Assembly (NCBI GenBank): GCA_900770075.1
Contig: CAAGIZ010000180.1
Coordinates: forward strand, 1-27,778
Length of the DNA: 27,778 nucleotides
Origin: Spirochaetia bacterium
GTDB taxonomy: Bacteria > Spirochaetota > Spirochaetia > Treponematales > Treponemataceae
Direction of reading: 5' to 3'
Positions 7,114 through 14,504 of this stretch are shown piece after piece; the stretch's first letter is position 1; every line of letters starts with the position of its first letter. The notes below the pieces were generated by a model. The model searched no databases. It was not told where the DNA came from and saw nothing but the letters and a program-made list of their open reading frames with translations. Position numbers and translations under genes: made by a program.

Positions 7114-7143
7114 ATTATATGCTAAAAATCACCATTATGTCAA
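7114..7143 (-). promoter_or_regulatory. Consensus sigma-70-type promoter of the STAS gene
   Basis: TTGACA (7143-7138) and TATAAT (7119-7114) are both perfect, with an 18-bp spacer, on the minus strand. The -35 lies in the last codons of the upstream SDR gene. The predicted transcript starts near 7107, leaving a leader of about 57 nt with a normal ribosome site. This is the best-matching promoter in the window. Confidence 0.75.
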
Positions 7144-7893
7144 ATTTAGAGGGCTCCATCCCCGGTCAAGTTTCATCAAAACCCCGTTAAAATCCTCATT
7201 TTTTAAAAGAAATTCCGCAGCCCCTGCAACCGACTCTCTGGAAACAAGTTTTTCTCCCGGCATTTTTTTCCTGCACTCTTCAAGAATTTTTTCGCTCTGA
7301 TATTCAGTTTCCGTAAATCCCGGCAAAATTCCGTTACAGGTAATTCCAAAATCCGCAAAACCACAGGCAACCGACTGAACAAGCACCCCCACCCCGGTCT
7401 TCGCCCCGGCATAGGCAGCATTAGTCAAAAATTCCTGTCTGAACCCAGTTCCAGTCCCCCCAAAAAGCAAAATCCGCCCGAAGCGTTTTTTCATCATCCC
7501 AGGCAGGGCAGCACTCACACAAAAACCAGGCAGGGCATAATCCAAAAGAGAAAGGGTCTTCCACTCAGAAAGAGAAGTCTTGTCCAAAGATTTCTGCAAA
7601 AAAGGCCCGTAACACACGCACAGAATGTCCGCCGATTTAATTTTTGCCGCCAGTTCCGAGTTTTCAAGGTCATCAAAGTCTTTCCGGACAAAATCAAAGA
7701 CCGCAGTTTCCACCCTCCCGCAAAAATCACGGTTGTCTTTCTCAAGAGCCATCCTTACCCGGTCAAGTTTTTCCAAATTCCTGCCGTGAACCGTAACCTT
7801 TGCACCGTTTTTTAACAGCATTTTTGAAATTTCAAAACCGATTCCACCGCTGCCCCCCACGACGACAGCATTTTTTCCCTCAAAAGCTTCCAT
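7135..7893 (-). CDS. Short-chain dehydrogenase/reductase
   Basis: A 252-residue single-domain Rossmann protein of the classical SDR length. The nucleotide loop is VVVGGSGGIGFEISK (about 10-24), and HGRN after beta-2 suggests NADP(H). The catalytic YxxxK is in AAYAGAKTG. The usual catalytic Ser region reads ILLFGGTGTGF, so the Ser of the Ser-Tyr-Lys triad appears replaced, probably by Thr; this may alter activity. The C-terminal segment GILPGFTETEY matches the SDR 'PG.T.T' substrate loop. The substrate cannot be told. The start at 7893 (MEAFEGKN) fits the family and lies 6 nt after a TATAAT, giving a leaderless mRNA; the upstream ATG at 7911 would lie before the transcription start. Confidence 0.85.
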   Translation of the reverse strand: MEAFEGKNAVVVGGSGGIGFEISKMLLKNGAKVTVHGRNLEKLDRVRMALEKDNRDFCGRVETAVFDFVRKDFDDLENSELAAKIKSADILCVCYGPFLQKSLDKTSLSEWKTLSLLDYALPGFCVSAALPGMMKKRFGRILLFGGTGTGFRQEFLTNAAYAGAKTGVGVLVQSVACGFADFGITCNGILPGFTETEYQSEKILEECRKKMPGEKLVSRESVAGAAEFLLKNEDFNGVLMKLDRGWSPLNLT

Positions 7894-7899
7894 ATAAAA

Positions 7900-7928
7900 A
7901 TTATAATGCAAAATTAACTTTTTTTGAA
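7900..7928 (-). promoter_or_regulatory. Promoter of the SDR gene; leaderless transcript predicted
   Basis: On the minus strand TATAAT (7905-7900) is preceded by TTCAAA (7928-7923) at 17-bp spacing. The ATG at 7893 follows the -10 after 6 nt. No Shine-Dalgarno site is present. Confidence 0.6.
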
Positions 7929-7972
7929 CGACATCACTCCACCGCGACCTGCTGTTCCGGCTTCGCTAAGGA

Positions 7973-8120
7973 AACACTGAATAAATCCTATTGAGGATTT
8001 TTCAGTGTTAACCTTAAATGTAGCTAATTGTCCGTAAGTCAAAGACTGTAAGTCGCAGACTTACGGCAATTTGACGGGAAGTGCTGAGTAATCGCTTCAA
8101 AGTGTTAATCAGCACTTCCC
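7973..8120. repeat. Three consecutive inverted repeats in an intergenic region
   Basis: The 377-bp gap 7912-8288 has no gene. It holds three stem-loops in a row. The first pairs 7973-7980 with 8002-8009 (8 bp, extended inward with small bulges). The second pairs 8026-8040 with 8058-8071 (14 bp with one bulge; the AAGTC core occurs three times). The third pairs 8076-8087 with 8109-8120 (12 bp, perfect). None is followed by a T-tract. The part 8121-8227 is GC-richer and shares fragments (GCGCGCC-TTCAGT) with the interspersed repeats near 15.67 and 20.0 kb. The first stem could end transcription of an antisense or leftover transcript. Confidence 0.65.
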
Positions 8121-8227
8121 TAACCGCTCATTGGCCGCTTCGCCGGCAACTAAAGGCCTTCACATCAGGCGTAGGCTTTACTGGAACACCTTCATTCACC
8201 CTGCGCGCCCTTCAGTCCTCCTGCAGG

Positions 8228-8256
8228 CTGACTACATCGCAAAAAAAATGTAAAAT
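8228..8256 (+). promoter_or_regulatory. Promoter of the RNA methyltransferase gene
   Basis: CTGACT (8228-8233) and TAAAAT (8251-8256, preceded by TG at 8249-8250) are separated by exactly 17 bp. Transcription would start near 8263, which excludes the in-frame ATG at 8259 and supports the start at 8289. Confidence 0.6.
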
Positions 8257-8288
8257 CAATGAGCAAAACACACGGGAGAACAAAAAAA

Positions 8289-9038
8289 ATGAACCTTAAC
8301 AGAATTGCAATCGTCCTGACCAACCCGGAAGAAAGCCGGAACGTAGGCGCCGTATGCCGGGCAATGGCAAACAATTCCCTCTCAGACCTCCGCATAGTGG
8401 GTTCAAGGGAAAATTTCGACGACGAACACGTAAGGCGCCTTGCAATTCACGCAGCATACATCTGGGAAAACGCAAAATTCTTCAGTTCAATTACAGAGGC
8501 AACAAAAGACTGTGCACTGGCAGCAGGCACAACCCGCCGCCGTGGCAAAAAGCGGAAGGACAAGCTTCTCCTCCCGGAAGAATTTGCAGACCTGGCTTCA
8601 AACATAACCGGTCAGGAAAACTCAGAAGGTCAGAAAGTGGCAGCCGTCTTCGGCAACGAGCGCACAGGCCTCTCCGATGAAGAACTTTCAGAATGTACCA
8701 TGGGAGTAACCATTCCTTCCTCAGAAGGCTTTGCTTCTCTAAACCTTTCCCATGCGGTGCAGATAATCTCCTATCACCTTTTCCGCAGCCAGTCAAAAAT
8801 AAGCCCCGGCTACACTCCCATAAACCTGAGCCGTCTGGACAAAACCGTGGACACAATCTCAAAAAGCCTTCAAAAAGCAGGATTTTTCAAAATCGCCGGT
8901 AAAAAAGACATGGAAAATTTCTGGCGCGGACTTCTTTCCAGAGCCTCCCTCAGCGAAGGGGAAGCCTCCTATCTGGAAAAAACCTTTACCAAAATCGCCG
9001 GGCTTGTTCAGAAAAATGGATTGCCTCAGGATTTATAA
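8289..9038 (+). CDS. trmJ: SpoU/TrmH-family RNA 2'-O-methyltransferase, TrmJ-like
   Basis: A 249-residue SPOUT methyltransferase. Motif 1 is seen as NPEESRNVGAVCRAMANN near the N-terminus; motif 2 as VAAVFGNERTGLSDEEL; motif 3 as IPSSEGFASLNLSHAVQI, which forms the knotted SAM site. The remaining C-terminal ~80 residues are helical, as in TrmJ, which methylates the 2'-OH of nucleotide 32 in tRNA; the exact substrate is inferred. The start at 8289 is chosen from the GGGAG at 8274-8278, the promoter position and the family N-terminus (MNLNRIAIVLTNP). Its last 53 bp overlap, tail to tail, the coding end of the leftward AAA+ gene. Confidence 0.87.
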   Translation: MNLNRIAIVLTNPEESRNVGAVCRAMANNSLSDLRIVGSRENFDDEHVRRLAIHAAYIWENAKFFSSITEATKDCALAAGTTRRRGKKRKDKLLLPEEFADLASNITGQENSEGQKVAAVFGNERTGLSDEELSECTMGVTIPSSEGFASLNLSHAVQIISYHLFRSQSKISPGYTPINLSRLDKTVDTISKSLQKAGFFKIAGKKDMENFWRGLLSRASLSEGEASYLEKTFTKIAGLVQKNGLPQDL

Positions 9039-10101
9039 CCTTTGAACGGCTGTTTCTTGCCCCTCCGGCAAGACAGTTCTCCAGTTCCCGGATGTTTCCC
9101 GGCCAGTCATATTCCTGAAGCTTTTCAACAGCCTGCCTGGAAAGCACAAACTCCAGTCCCCGCTTTTTAAAAAATTCCCCCGAAATTTCAGCAATATCCT
9201 CTTTTCTGTCCCTCAGGGGAGGAATTTCGATTTCGATTGAACTTATGCGGAAAAACAAATCCTTTCTGAAGGTTCCTTCCCGTATTTTTTCGTGTAAATT
9301 TTTGTTGGTAGCAAAGATGTACCGCACATCAACCTTACGGCTTTTGTCGCTGCCCACCTTCCGTATAATTCCCTCCTGAACAGCAAGAAGCAGTTTTGGC
9401 TGCAGGTGCAGGGGCAGGTCACCTATCTCGTCAAAAAACACGGAACCGCCGTCCGCACTTCCTATAAGACCTTCCCTGGAACCTTTGGAATCTGTGTAAG
9501 CACCGCCCTCAACCCCGAAAAGTTCGCTTTCCATAAGGGTTTCTGGAATGGCAGTGATGTTTTCCATTACGAGTTTTTTGTTTTTTCTTTCTTTAAGGCT
9601 CAGTTCATGGAGGATTTTCGCCGCAAAAGATTTACCGGTTCCGCTTTCTCCCGTAAAAAGAACGCAGTCCCTGGAGCAGGACGCTTTAAGCAGCTGGTGG
9701 CGAAGTTTTTTTATGGCAGGGGAATTTCCCGTCAGTTTTTGGGTATAAGGCTTCAGGGAAGAGTTTTTTTCAGTTTCTGAAATAAAATCCCCCAGTTTTA
9801 AGATATATTGAATTCCAAAAGGCAGCTGGATCAGGTTTTCAGGAACGGTTCTGCCGTGATGGATTTTTGTAGTCAGCAAAAAAAACTTGTGTCCGTTCTG
9901 AACTTTCAGCCTGTCCACCAGTTCATCATTCTCAAAAAAATCGTAATCGCACAGAAAAATGCAGTTTTTATAATCCTCAAGGCATTTTTTCAGGGCTTCC
10001 ATGGAATTCAAAATTTCAAATTCACATCTTCCAGAAAACAAGTCAGAACAAAGGTCTGTAACCCTGCTGTTCCGGGAAAACAAGAATAACCTTCGCTTCA
10101 A
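8986..10101 (-). CDS. Sigma-54 activator-like AAA+ protein with altered L1 loop and no DNA-binding domain
   Basis: A 371-residue protein. Residues 1-110 resemble a receiver fold without a recognisable phosphoacceptor pattern. Residues about 124-350 form the AAA+ domain of bacterial enhancer-binding proteins: Walker A GESGTGKS (151-158), Walker B VFFDEIG (221-227), the RxDLFFRIS arginine-finger region (279-287), and the WPGNIREL motif. The sigma-54 contact loop, normally GAFTGA, reads GAYTDS (200-205). The protein stops about 30 residues after WPGNIREL without a Fis-type helix-turn-helix. It may therefore not activate sigma-54 in the usual way. The start is TTG at 10101, set by GAGG 6 nt upstream overlapping the stop of the previous gene. 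It is last in a four-gene operon. Confidence 0.85.
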   Translation of the reverse strand: MKRRLFLFSRNSRVTDLCSDLFSGRCEFEILNSMEALKKCLEDYKNCIFLCDYDFFENDELVDRLKVQNGHKFFLLTTKIHHGRTVPENLIQLPFGIQYILKLGDFISETEKNSSLKPYTQKLTGNSPAIKKLRHQLLKASCSRDCVLFTGESGTGKSFAAKILHELSLKERKNKKLVMENITAIPETLMESELFGVEGGAYTDSKGSREGLIGSADGGSVFFDEIGDLPLHLQPKLLLAVQEGIIRKVGSDKSRKVDVRYIFATNKNLHEKIREGTFRKDLFFRISSIEIEIPPLRDRKEDIAEISGEFFKKRGLEFVLSRQAVEKLQEYDWPGNIRELENCLAGGARNSRSKVINPEAIHFSEQARRFW

Positions 10102-10109
10102 AAACAGCC

Positions 10110-10883
10110 TCAGCAGTTCTTTTTAAAAAGCCTGTACCAGATAACAAGAATTATATAGCGCAAAAACGGAAAAATAAGGAAAAGCTTAAAAGGATTTTTA
10201 AAAATTTCCGACCAGATTTCAAGCCCCCGGTCAAAGGTCTTTTCGTTTATTCTCTTTACACGCTCAGAAAAAATTCCGATGCAGTCCTTGTAATACAAAA
10301 AAATGCTGGAAGCAAAGTTATTCCGCCGGTTATATGCCCAAAGTTTTTTCTCCTTGATTCCGTCCCCGACAATAACAAGGGAAGGAGAAGCCTTGTAAAT
10401 CGCCTGAACGACGTCTTTTTCAACTTCCTTCGGATAATATCCCACATAACGCCCCACAATCTGCAAATTCGGCAGTGTCGAACGCACGTTACACTCGGCC
10501 TTTTGCAGGGCTTTCTTCCGCCCGCCAAGCAGAAACAGGGATTTATAGTGATTTTCCATCACCGACAGAATGGAAATCACCGCAGAAAAAGGATTGTATC
10601 TGACAGGCACCGGCTTTTTCAGGAATTTTGCCCCCCAAAGCAGGCTTTTAGAAACAGGCAAAATTAAATCCGCAGAATGAAGGTACTTGCTGAAATTCTT
10701 TTTTTTGTTTCTGCCTTTAAGCAAATCCCAGACAGAAAGAAAAACTATCTGTTTGATGCCGGGCTTTGCAAGAATTTCAAGGATAACCTCATCCATATCC
10801 TCCGGCCGGCACACATCCATCGGCACCCCAAGCAAACTTATCCGGTTAAGTTTTGAATTTTCTTCTCTCATTTCTTCTGCCAT
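10110..10883 (-). CDS. WecG/TagA/CpsF-family glycosyltransferase-like protein, signature residues missing
   Basis: A 257-residue protein with the family fold pattern: SADLILPVSKSLLWGAKFL (70-88), LFLLGGRKKALQKAECNV, VGRYVGYYPKEVEKDVV, and a hydrophobic, basic tail resembling the membrane-association end of TagA proteins. In this family the 70s segment is normally 'ADLVLPDGxG', and its Asp is the proposed catalytic base; here the DG is VS (77-78). The usual N-P pair at the end of the first strand and the ERVTG segment are also changed (FLSVWDL, VPVRYNP). It may be a non-catalytic or re-purposed member. An in-frame ATG at 10871, overlapping the rsmE stop as ATGA, is an alternative start. It lies between rsmE and the AAA+ gene in one operon. 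Confidence 0.75.
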   Translation of the reverse strand: MAEEMREENSKLNRISLLGVPMDVCRPEDMDEVILEILAKPGIKQIVFLSVWDLLKGRNKKKNFSKYLHSADLILPVSKSLLWGAKFLKKPVPVRYNPFSAVISILSVMENHYKSLFLLGGRKKALQKAECNVRSTLPNLQIVGRYVGYYPKEVEKDVVQAIYKASPSLVIVGDGIKEKKLWAYNRRNNFASSIFLYYKDCIGIFSERVKRINEKTFDRGLEIWSEIFKNPFKLFLIFPFLRYIILVIWYRLFKKNC

Positions 10884-11677
10884 AGTTTTCTTCCCGTTAC
10901 AGCATTCTGCAGGCAGGCTGTTCCGTACAGTGCTGCAGTTTCGCATCTTAAAATATTCGTTTCAAAGTGAACCGGAACAATCCCGTTTTCCAAAAGAAAA
11001 TCTATCTCTTCAGGACTGATTCCCCCTTCTGCCCCGCAAAAAACTGCGCATTTTTTTATGACATTCAGGTCAGCCAGTGCTTCGTAGAGATTTTTTGTCC
11101 TTTCGCTCCGCTCATAAAGAACACAGGCAAAGCTCTCTTCCGGTTTTTCTCCGGCAACTTTTTTCCAAAGGGCACAGGCTTCTTCCAAAGACAAAGTTTC
11201 AGAAATTTCCGTTGCCACAGGGCTTCCGCTCTGCTGCCGGGCTTCCCTTACAATCCTTTCGTACCGGGAATTCCTCAAGTTCTTTTCCGCCCCACAAGGC
11301 TGCGTAAATTTTCCCGTTACAGGAACAACTTTTAAGACCCCGCACTCAGCAGCCTGCCGCACGATTAAATCCATCTTCGGACCTTTTGCAACAAACTGGA
11401 AAAGATAAAAATCCGTTTCCGGGCGGTAGTCGCTCTGGTTTTCTCCTCCGTCCTTCAAAACCTCAGGAACGCAGTCGCACACCTGCAGAAAGACAGTTTT
11501 TTTGCTTTCGTCGATTTTTGCAACAGTGGTACCAGAAAGTTTTCCATCAGGCAGCCGGACATAAAGCATATCCCCGGCACAAAGCCTCAAAACCTGCTTC
11601 AAATACCGGAAATCTTTTCCGCAAAGTTCCAGCATGCCTTTTTTGTCCGGGTACACCGAAGAAACAAACTGCCTCAT
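10868..11677 (-). CDS. rsmE: 16S rRNA (uracil-1498-N3)-methyltransferase RsmE
   Basis: A 269-residue SPOUT methyltransferase of the usual RsmE length. The N-terminal PUA-like part (about 1-75) has LRLCAGDMLYVRLPDG. The knot domain shows FQFVAKGPKMDLIVRQAAECGV, then ERIVREARQQSGSP (the family's 'EA.eQ..R' region), CGAEGGISPEE (SAM loop), and NILRCETAALYG, close to the family's 'LG.RiLR.ETA'. It methylates N3 of U1498 in the 30S decoding region. The gene starts 2 nt after the S41 peptidase stop and overlaps the next gene. One insertion, about residues 75-95 (acidic/Gly), is unremarkable. Confidence 0.93.
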   Translation of the reverse strand: MRQFVSSVYPDKKGMLELCGKDFRYLKQVLRLCAGDMLYVRLPDGKLSGTTVAKIDESKKTVFLQVCDCVPEVLKDGGENQSDYRPETDFYLFQFVAKGPKMDLIVRQAAECGVLKVVPVTGKFTQPCGAEKNLRNSRYERIVREARQQSGSPVATEISETLSLEEACALWKKVAGEKPEESFACVLYERSERTKNLYEALADLNVIKKCAVFCGAEGGISPEEIDFLLENGIVPVHFETNILRCETAALYGTACLQNAVTGRKLWQKK

Positions 11678-11679
11678 CT

Positions 11680-13197
11680 CTATTTCTTCTCAACAGCCGC
11701 AACACCTTCCTTCAAAGCCGCCTCTTCCTGAAGCTCCTTCAAGGTTTTTGTGTTTTTAACAAGCGCATCAAATTCAGCCCTGGAAGTGCTCAAAATATCC
11801 AGAGCCGCCACCAGCTGAATATCCCAGTCCAAATCGTAGAGCATTGCACCCTTAGTGCGGTTTGCTTCGTTTCTTACGAGTTTTCTAAGAGTCGGCAAAT
11901 CGATTGCATCGTATTTCTGATGAAGTTTTTCTGCATAGGCGGCAATCTGAGCTTCCGTCATATCATGACCGGCATGGTTCTGCTCAACATATTTTTCAAT
12001 TTCGCCGCTTTTCATAAGTTCCGTGTACTGCTTGTCCCCGGTTTCCCCGAATTCAGGAAAAAGCACTTCCCTATCCGGCGGAATTCCAATCTTGTCAATA
12101 TTTGTGTCGCTTGGAGTGTAGTAGCGTGCCATAGTGATTTTCAGACCTTCCGTCGAAGAAAGAGGCAGCACCTGCTGAACGGAACCTTTTCCATAAGTGC
12201 GCTGTCCCACAAGATAAGCCAGATGATTGTCCTTCAACGCCCCGGAAAGAATTTCAGAAGCCGAAGCCGACCCCCGGTTTATCAAAACCACGATGGGAAC
12301 CTTGCTTTTAAAAGTTGTCTTTCTCGGACTGGCAGTATAGACAGAATTTTCAAAGGAAAGCCTGCTTTTTGTGGAAACAATCGGTCCTTTATCGATAAAT
12401 TTATCCGCCACCTCAACCACTGAAGTTATAAGTCCCCCCGGATTGTTGCGCAAATCTATGATAAGGGCAGAAATTTTTTCCTTTGCAAAGGAATCGAGGG
12501 CCTGCTGCACCCTCTCGGCCGTCTGCGGAGTAAATTCAATAATCCGCACATAACCCACAGTTCCCGCTTTCTGAACTTCCTTTATGGTGCCGTATTTTAC
12601 CGTAGGAACTTCAATCATCGCCCTTTTTAACGTTACAGGAAATTCGATGTTCTTGCCCCGGCGGATTATCAGTTCAACTTTTTCCCCCACAGGTCCCCGC
12701 AAAATATCCAAAACCTCGTCCATGGTTATGGTGGAAGTGTCTGTTCCGTTGGCAGAGATGATTAAATCCCCCGCCTGAATCCCCGCCCTAAAGCCCGGAG
12801 TGTCTTCCACAGGAGAAGCAACTTCAACATAGGCAGGTTTTTCCGGAGTGGACTCAAAAGGCTTGGAGATGGAAAGCCCCACCCCTCCGAATTTTCCCTT
12901 AGTCGTATCATTCAGGCTTCTGAAAGTCGAATTGTCCAGATAGACGGTATAGGGGTCATTCAGAGCAGAAAGCATGCCCTTTAATGCACCAGTGTAAAGA
13001 ACCTGAGGATCCACCTCATCAACGTAATTGCGCTGAACAAAGTCAAAAACCCCGTTCAGCATTTCCATATATTGCTGAGAACGCTTATCTATATTTGCGG
13101 TAGAATTTGCAGAAGATTGAGCAAAACACTGCGAAGCAAAGATTGCCGTAAAAAAATAAACGGCTGCCACTTTAAAAAGATGTCCGATTTTTTTCAT
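11680..13197 (-). CDS. S41-family C-terminal processing peptidase (Ctp), exported
   Basis: A 505-residue protease. A signal peptide covers residues 1-26, with likely cleavage after CFA. A PDZ domain lies at about 100-190 (GGVGLSI, GFRAGIQAGDLIISANG). The S41 catalytic domain has IIDLRNNPGGLI (247-258), the nucleophile in RGSASASEIL (Ser312) and the general base in GQRTYGKGSVQ (Lys337); the 25-residue Ser-Lys spacing is as in Prc/CtpA. It would trim C-termini of periplasmic or envelope proteins. The ATG at 13197 is chosen over an in-frame TTG at 13218 because a TAAAAT -10 ends 7 nt before it and no ribosome site exists. It is first of four tightly packed genes and divergent from the MinD-like gene. 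Confidence 0.92.
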   Translation of the reverse strand: MKKIGHLFKVAAVYFFTAIFASQCFAQSSANSTANIDKRSQQYMEMLNGVFDFVQRNYVDEVDPQVLYTGALKGMLSALNDPYTVYLDNSTFRSLNDTTKGKFGGVGLSISKPFESTPEKPAYVEVASPVEDTPGFRAGIQAGDLIISANGTDTSTITMDEVLDILRGPVGEKVELIIRRGKNIEFPVTLKRAMIEVPTVKYGTIKEVQKAGTVGYVRIIEFTPQTAERVQQALDSFAKEKISALIIDLRNNPGGLITSVVEVADKFIDKGPIVSTKSRLSFENSVYTASPRKTTFKSKVPIVVLINRGSASASEILSGALKDNHLAYLVGQRTYGKGSVQQVLPLSSTEGLKITMARYYTPSDTNIDKIGIPPDREVLFPEFGETGDKQYTELMKSGEIEKYVEQNHAGHDMTEAQIAAYAEKLHQKYDAIDLPTLRKLVRNEANRTKGAMLYDLDWDIQLVAALDILSTSRAEFDALVKNTKTLKELQEEAALKEGVAAVEKK

Positions 13198-13204
13198 AAA
13201 GGAT

Positions 13205-13233
13205 ATTTTAGACTTCAAACCGCTTTAAGGCAA
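13205..13233 (-). promoter_or_regulatory. Promoter of the S41-rsmE operon; leaderless transcript predicted
   Basis: Minus-strand TTGCCT (13233-13228) and TAAAAT (13210-13205) are 17 bp apart. The start codon at 13197 follows the -10 after 7 nt, with no Shine-Dalgarno site. Confidence 0.55.
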
Positions 13234-13297
13234 GTGAACGCCCCCAGTAGAGCAGAACAGTCACGACCGATAGCCCCTGTTTATTTTTTTTTCGGTA

Positions 13298-13306
13298 TGG
13301 TAGAAT
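13298..13306 (+). promoter_or_regulatory. Extended -10 promoter of the MinD-like gene; leaderless transcript predicted
   Basis: TGG-TAGAAT forms an extended -10 (TG at 13298-13299, hexamer 13301-13306). The ATG at 13312 follows after 5 nt. No -35 stands out, as is usual for extended -10 promoters, and no ribosome site is present. Confidence 0.55.
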
Positions 13307-13311
13307 AAGTA

Positions 13312-14451
13312 ATGCAAATAATTCCAGTAGCAAGCGGAAAAGGCGGCGTCGGAAAAAGCCTTCTCTCTGCAAACCTAGCAATCACACTCGGACAGGCCGG
13401 CAAAAAAGTAATCCTTGCAGACCTTGACCTGGGAGCCTCAAACCTGCATCTGGTAATCGGGCAGTTTTCCACAAAAAAGGGAATCGGCACCTACCTTACA
13501 GGCGAAAGCAAATTCGAAGACATAATCCAGCCCACGGAATACGAAAACGTTTCCTTCATAGCAGGCGATTCAGAAATTCCCGGTTTAAGCACCTTAAAAA
13601 GCGCCCAGAAAAACGCCCTCATAAGGAATTTCCGTAACCTTAACTGCGACTACCTGATAATCGACCTGGGCGCCGGCACCCACCTGACAATCCTCGACCT
13701 CTTTCTTCTCTCTCCTCAGGGCATCGTCGTTACGGCACCCACCGTCACGGCAACCCTCAACGGCTACCTCTTTCTCAAAAACGCAGTATTCCGGCTCATG
13801 GCAAATTCATTCAAAAAGAACAGCCCGGCCGCAAAATATCTGGAAAAACTCAAAAACGATTCCTCCTCCCTCCAGCGGCTCTACATCCCCAAAATGCTGG
13901 AAGCCCTGCGAGAAGTAGACCCGGAAAGTGCAGCAGCATTTGAAACAAGGATGCAGCAGTTCCGCCCCCGCCTTATCATGAATATGATTGACGAGCCAAA
14001 GGACGCAGACAAGGCACTCAAAATCCGCCGCTCCTGCCAGCAATACCTTGGCATAGACATAGAATCCCTGGGCGTAATGTACCGGGACGGTCTTCAGGAC
14101 AAGGCCCTTTCGTCAAAACTCCCGGTGGTAATCTACAAGCCAAATTCGGTAATCAGCCAGGCCATATACAGAATCGCAGAAAAAATCCTTCAGAGCGAAA
14201 CCGTCCAGTTCGATGACTTTTCTGCCGAAGACTACGATTCAACCTACGACCTTGCCGCCGAAGAAGCAAACGACGACTACTCCCAGAAAATGTCCTACGT
14301 GGAAGATTTGGTGGGAACAGGGGCACTCAACATGGGCGAACTTGCAGAAACAATAAAAACCCAGCAGTACGAGATAACCCAGCTAAGAAACGAAAACCTG
14401 CTTCTAAAATCAAAACTGGTAAAGGCCGCCTCCCAGGGCTTTAAGCTCTAA
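13312..14451 (+). CDS. MinD/FlhG-family ParA-like ATPase with C-terminal coiled coil
   Basis: A 379-residue P-loop ATPase. The deviant Walker A is SGKGGVGKS (8-16, signature Lys10 plus Lys15). ADLDLGASN (36-44) carries the A' Asp, and DYLIIDLGAGTH is the Walker B region. MinD, FlhG and Mrp-type proteins share these motifs; they control cell-pole or flagellar placement or metal-cluster loading. The domain is longer than MinD (about 265). The extra C-terminal part is acidic (Asp/Glu/Tyr-rich, about 305-330) and ends in a predicted coiled coil (about 340-370). No MinC/MinE, FlhF or Cys-rich Mrp motif was seen, so the exact role is open. Synonymous codons are strongly A/C-rich, unlike the plus-strand murA. 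lgt follows after 53 bp. Confidence 0.85.
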   Translation: MQIIPVASGKGGVGKSLLSANLAITLGQAGKKVILADLDLGASNLHLVIGQFSTKKGIGTYLTGESKFEDIIQPTEYENVSFIAGDSEIPGLSTLKSAQKNALIRNFRNLNCDYLIIDLGAGTHLTILDLFLLSPQGIVVTAPTVTATLNGYLFLKNAVFRLMANSFKKNSPAAKYLEKLKNDSSSLQRLYIPKMLEALREVDPESAAAFETRMQQFRPRLIMNMIDEPKDADKALKIRRSCQQYLGIDIESLGVMYRDGLQDKALSSKLPVVIYKPNSVISQAIYRIAEKILQSETVQFDDFSAEDYDSTYDLAAEEANDDYSQKMSYVEDLVGTGALNMGELAETIKTQQYEITQLRNENLLLKSKLVKAASQGFKL

Positions 14452-14504
14452 AATTTCCGGCAGCCCGCAAACAGCAAAAACAACAAAAAAAAATGGAGAA
14501 AACA

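Noticed and set aside
11386..12423. A 345-codon plus-strand frame opposite rsmE and the S41 peptidase
   Set aside because: Long because of A/C-rich composition; both antisense genes have clear family motifs, and this frame has a random-looking, Arg/Phe/Ser-rich translation.
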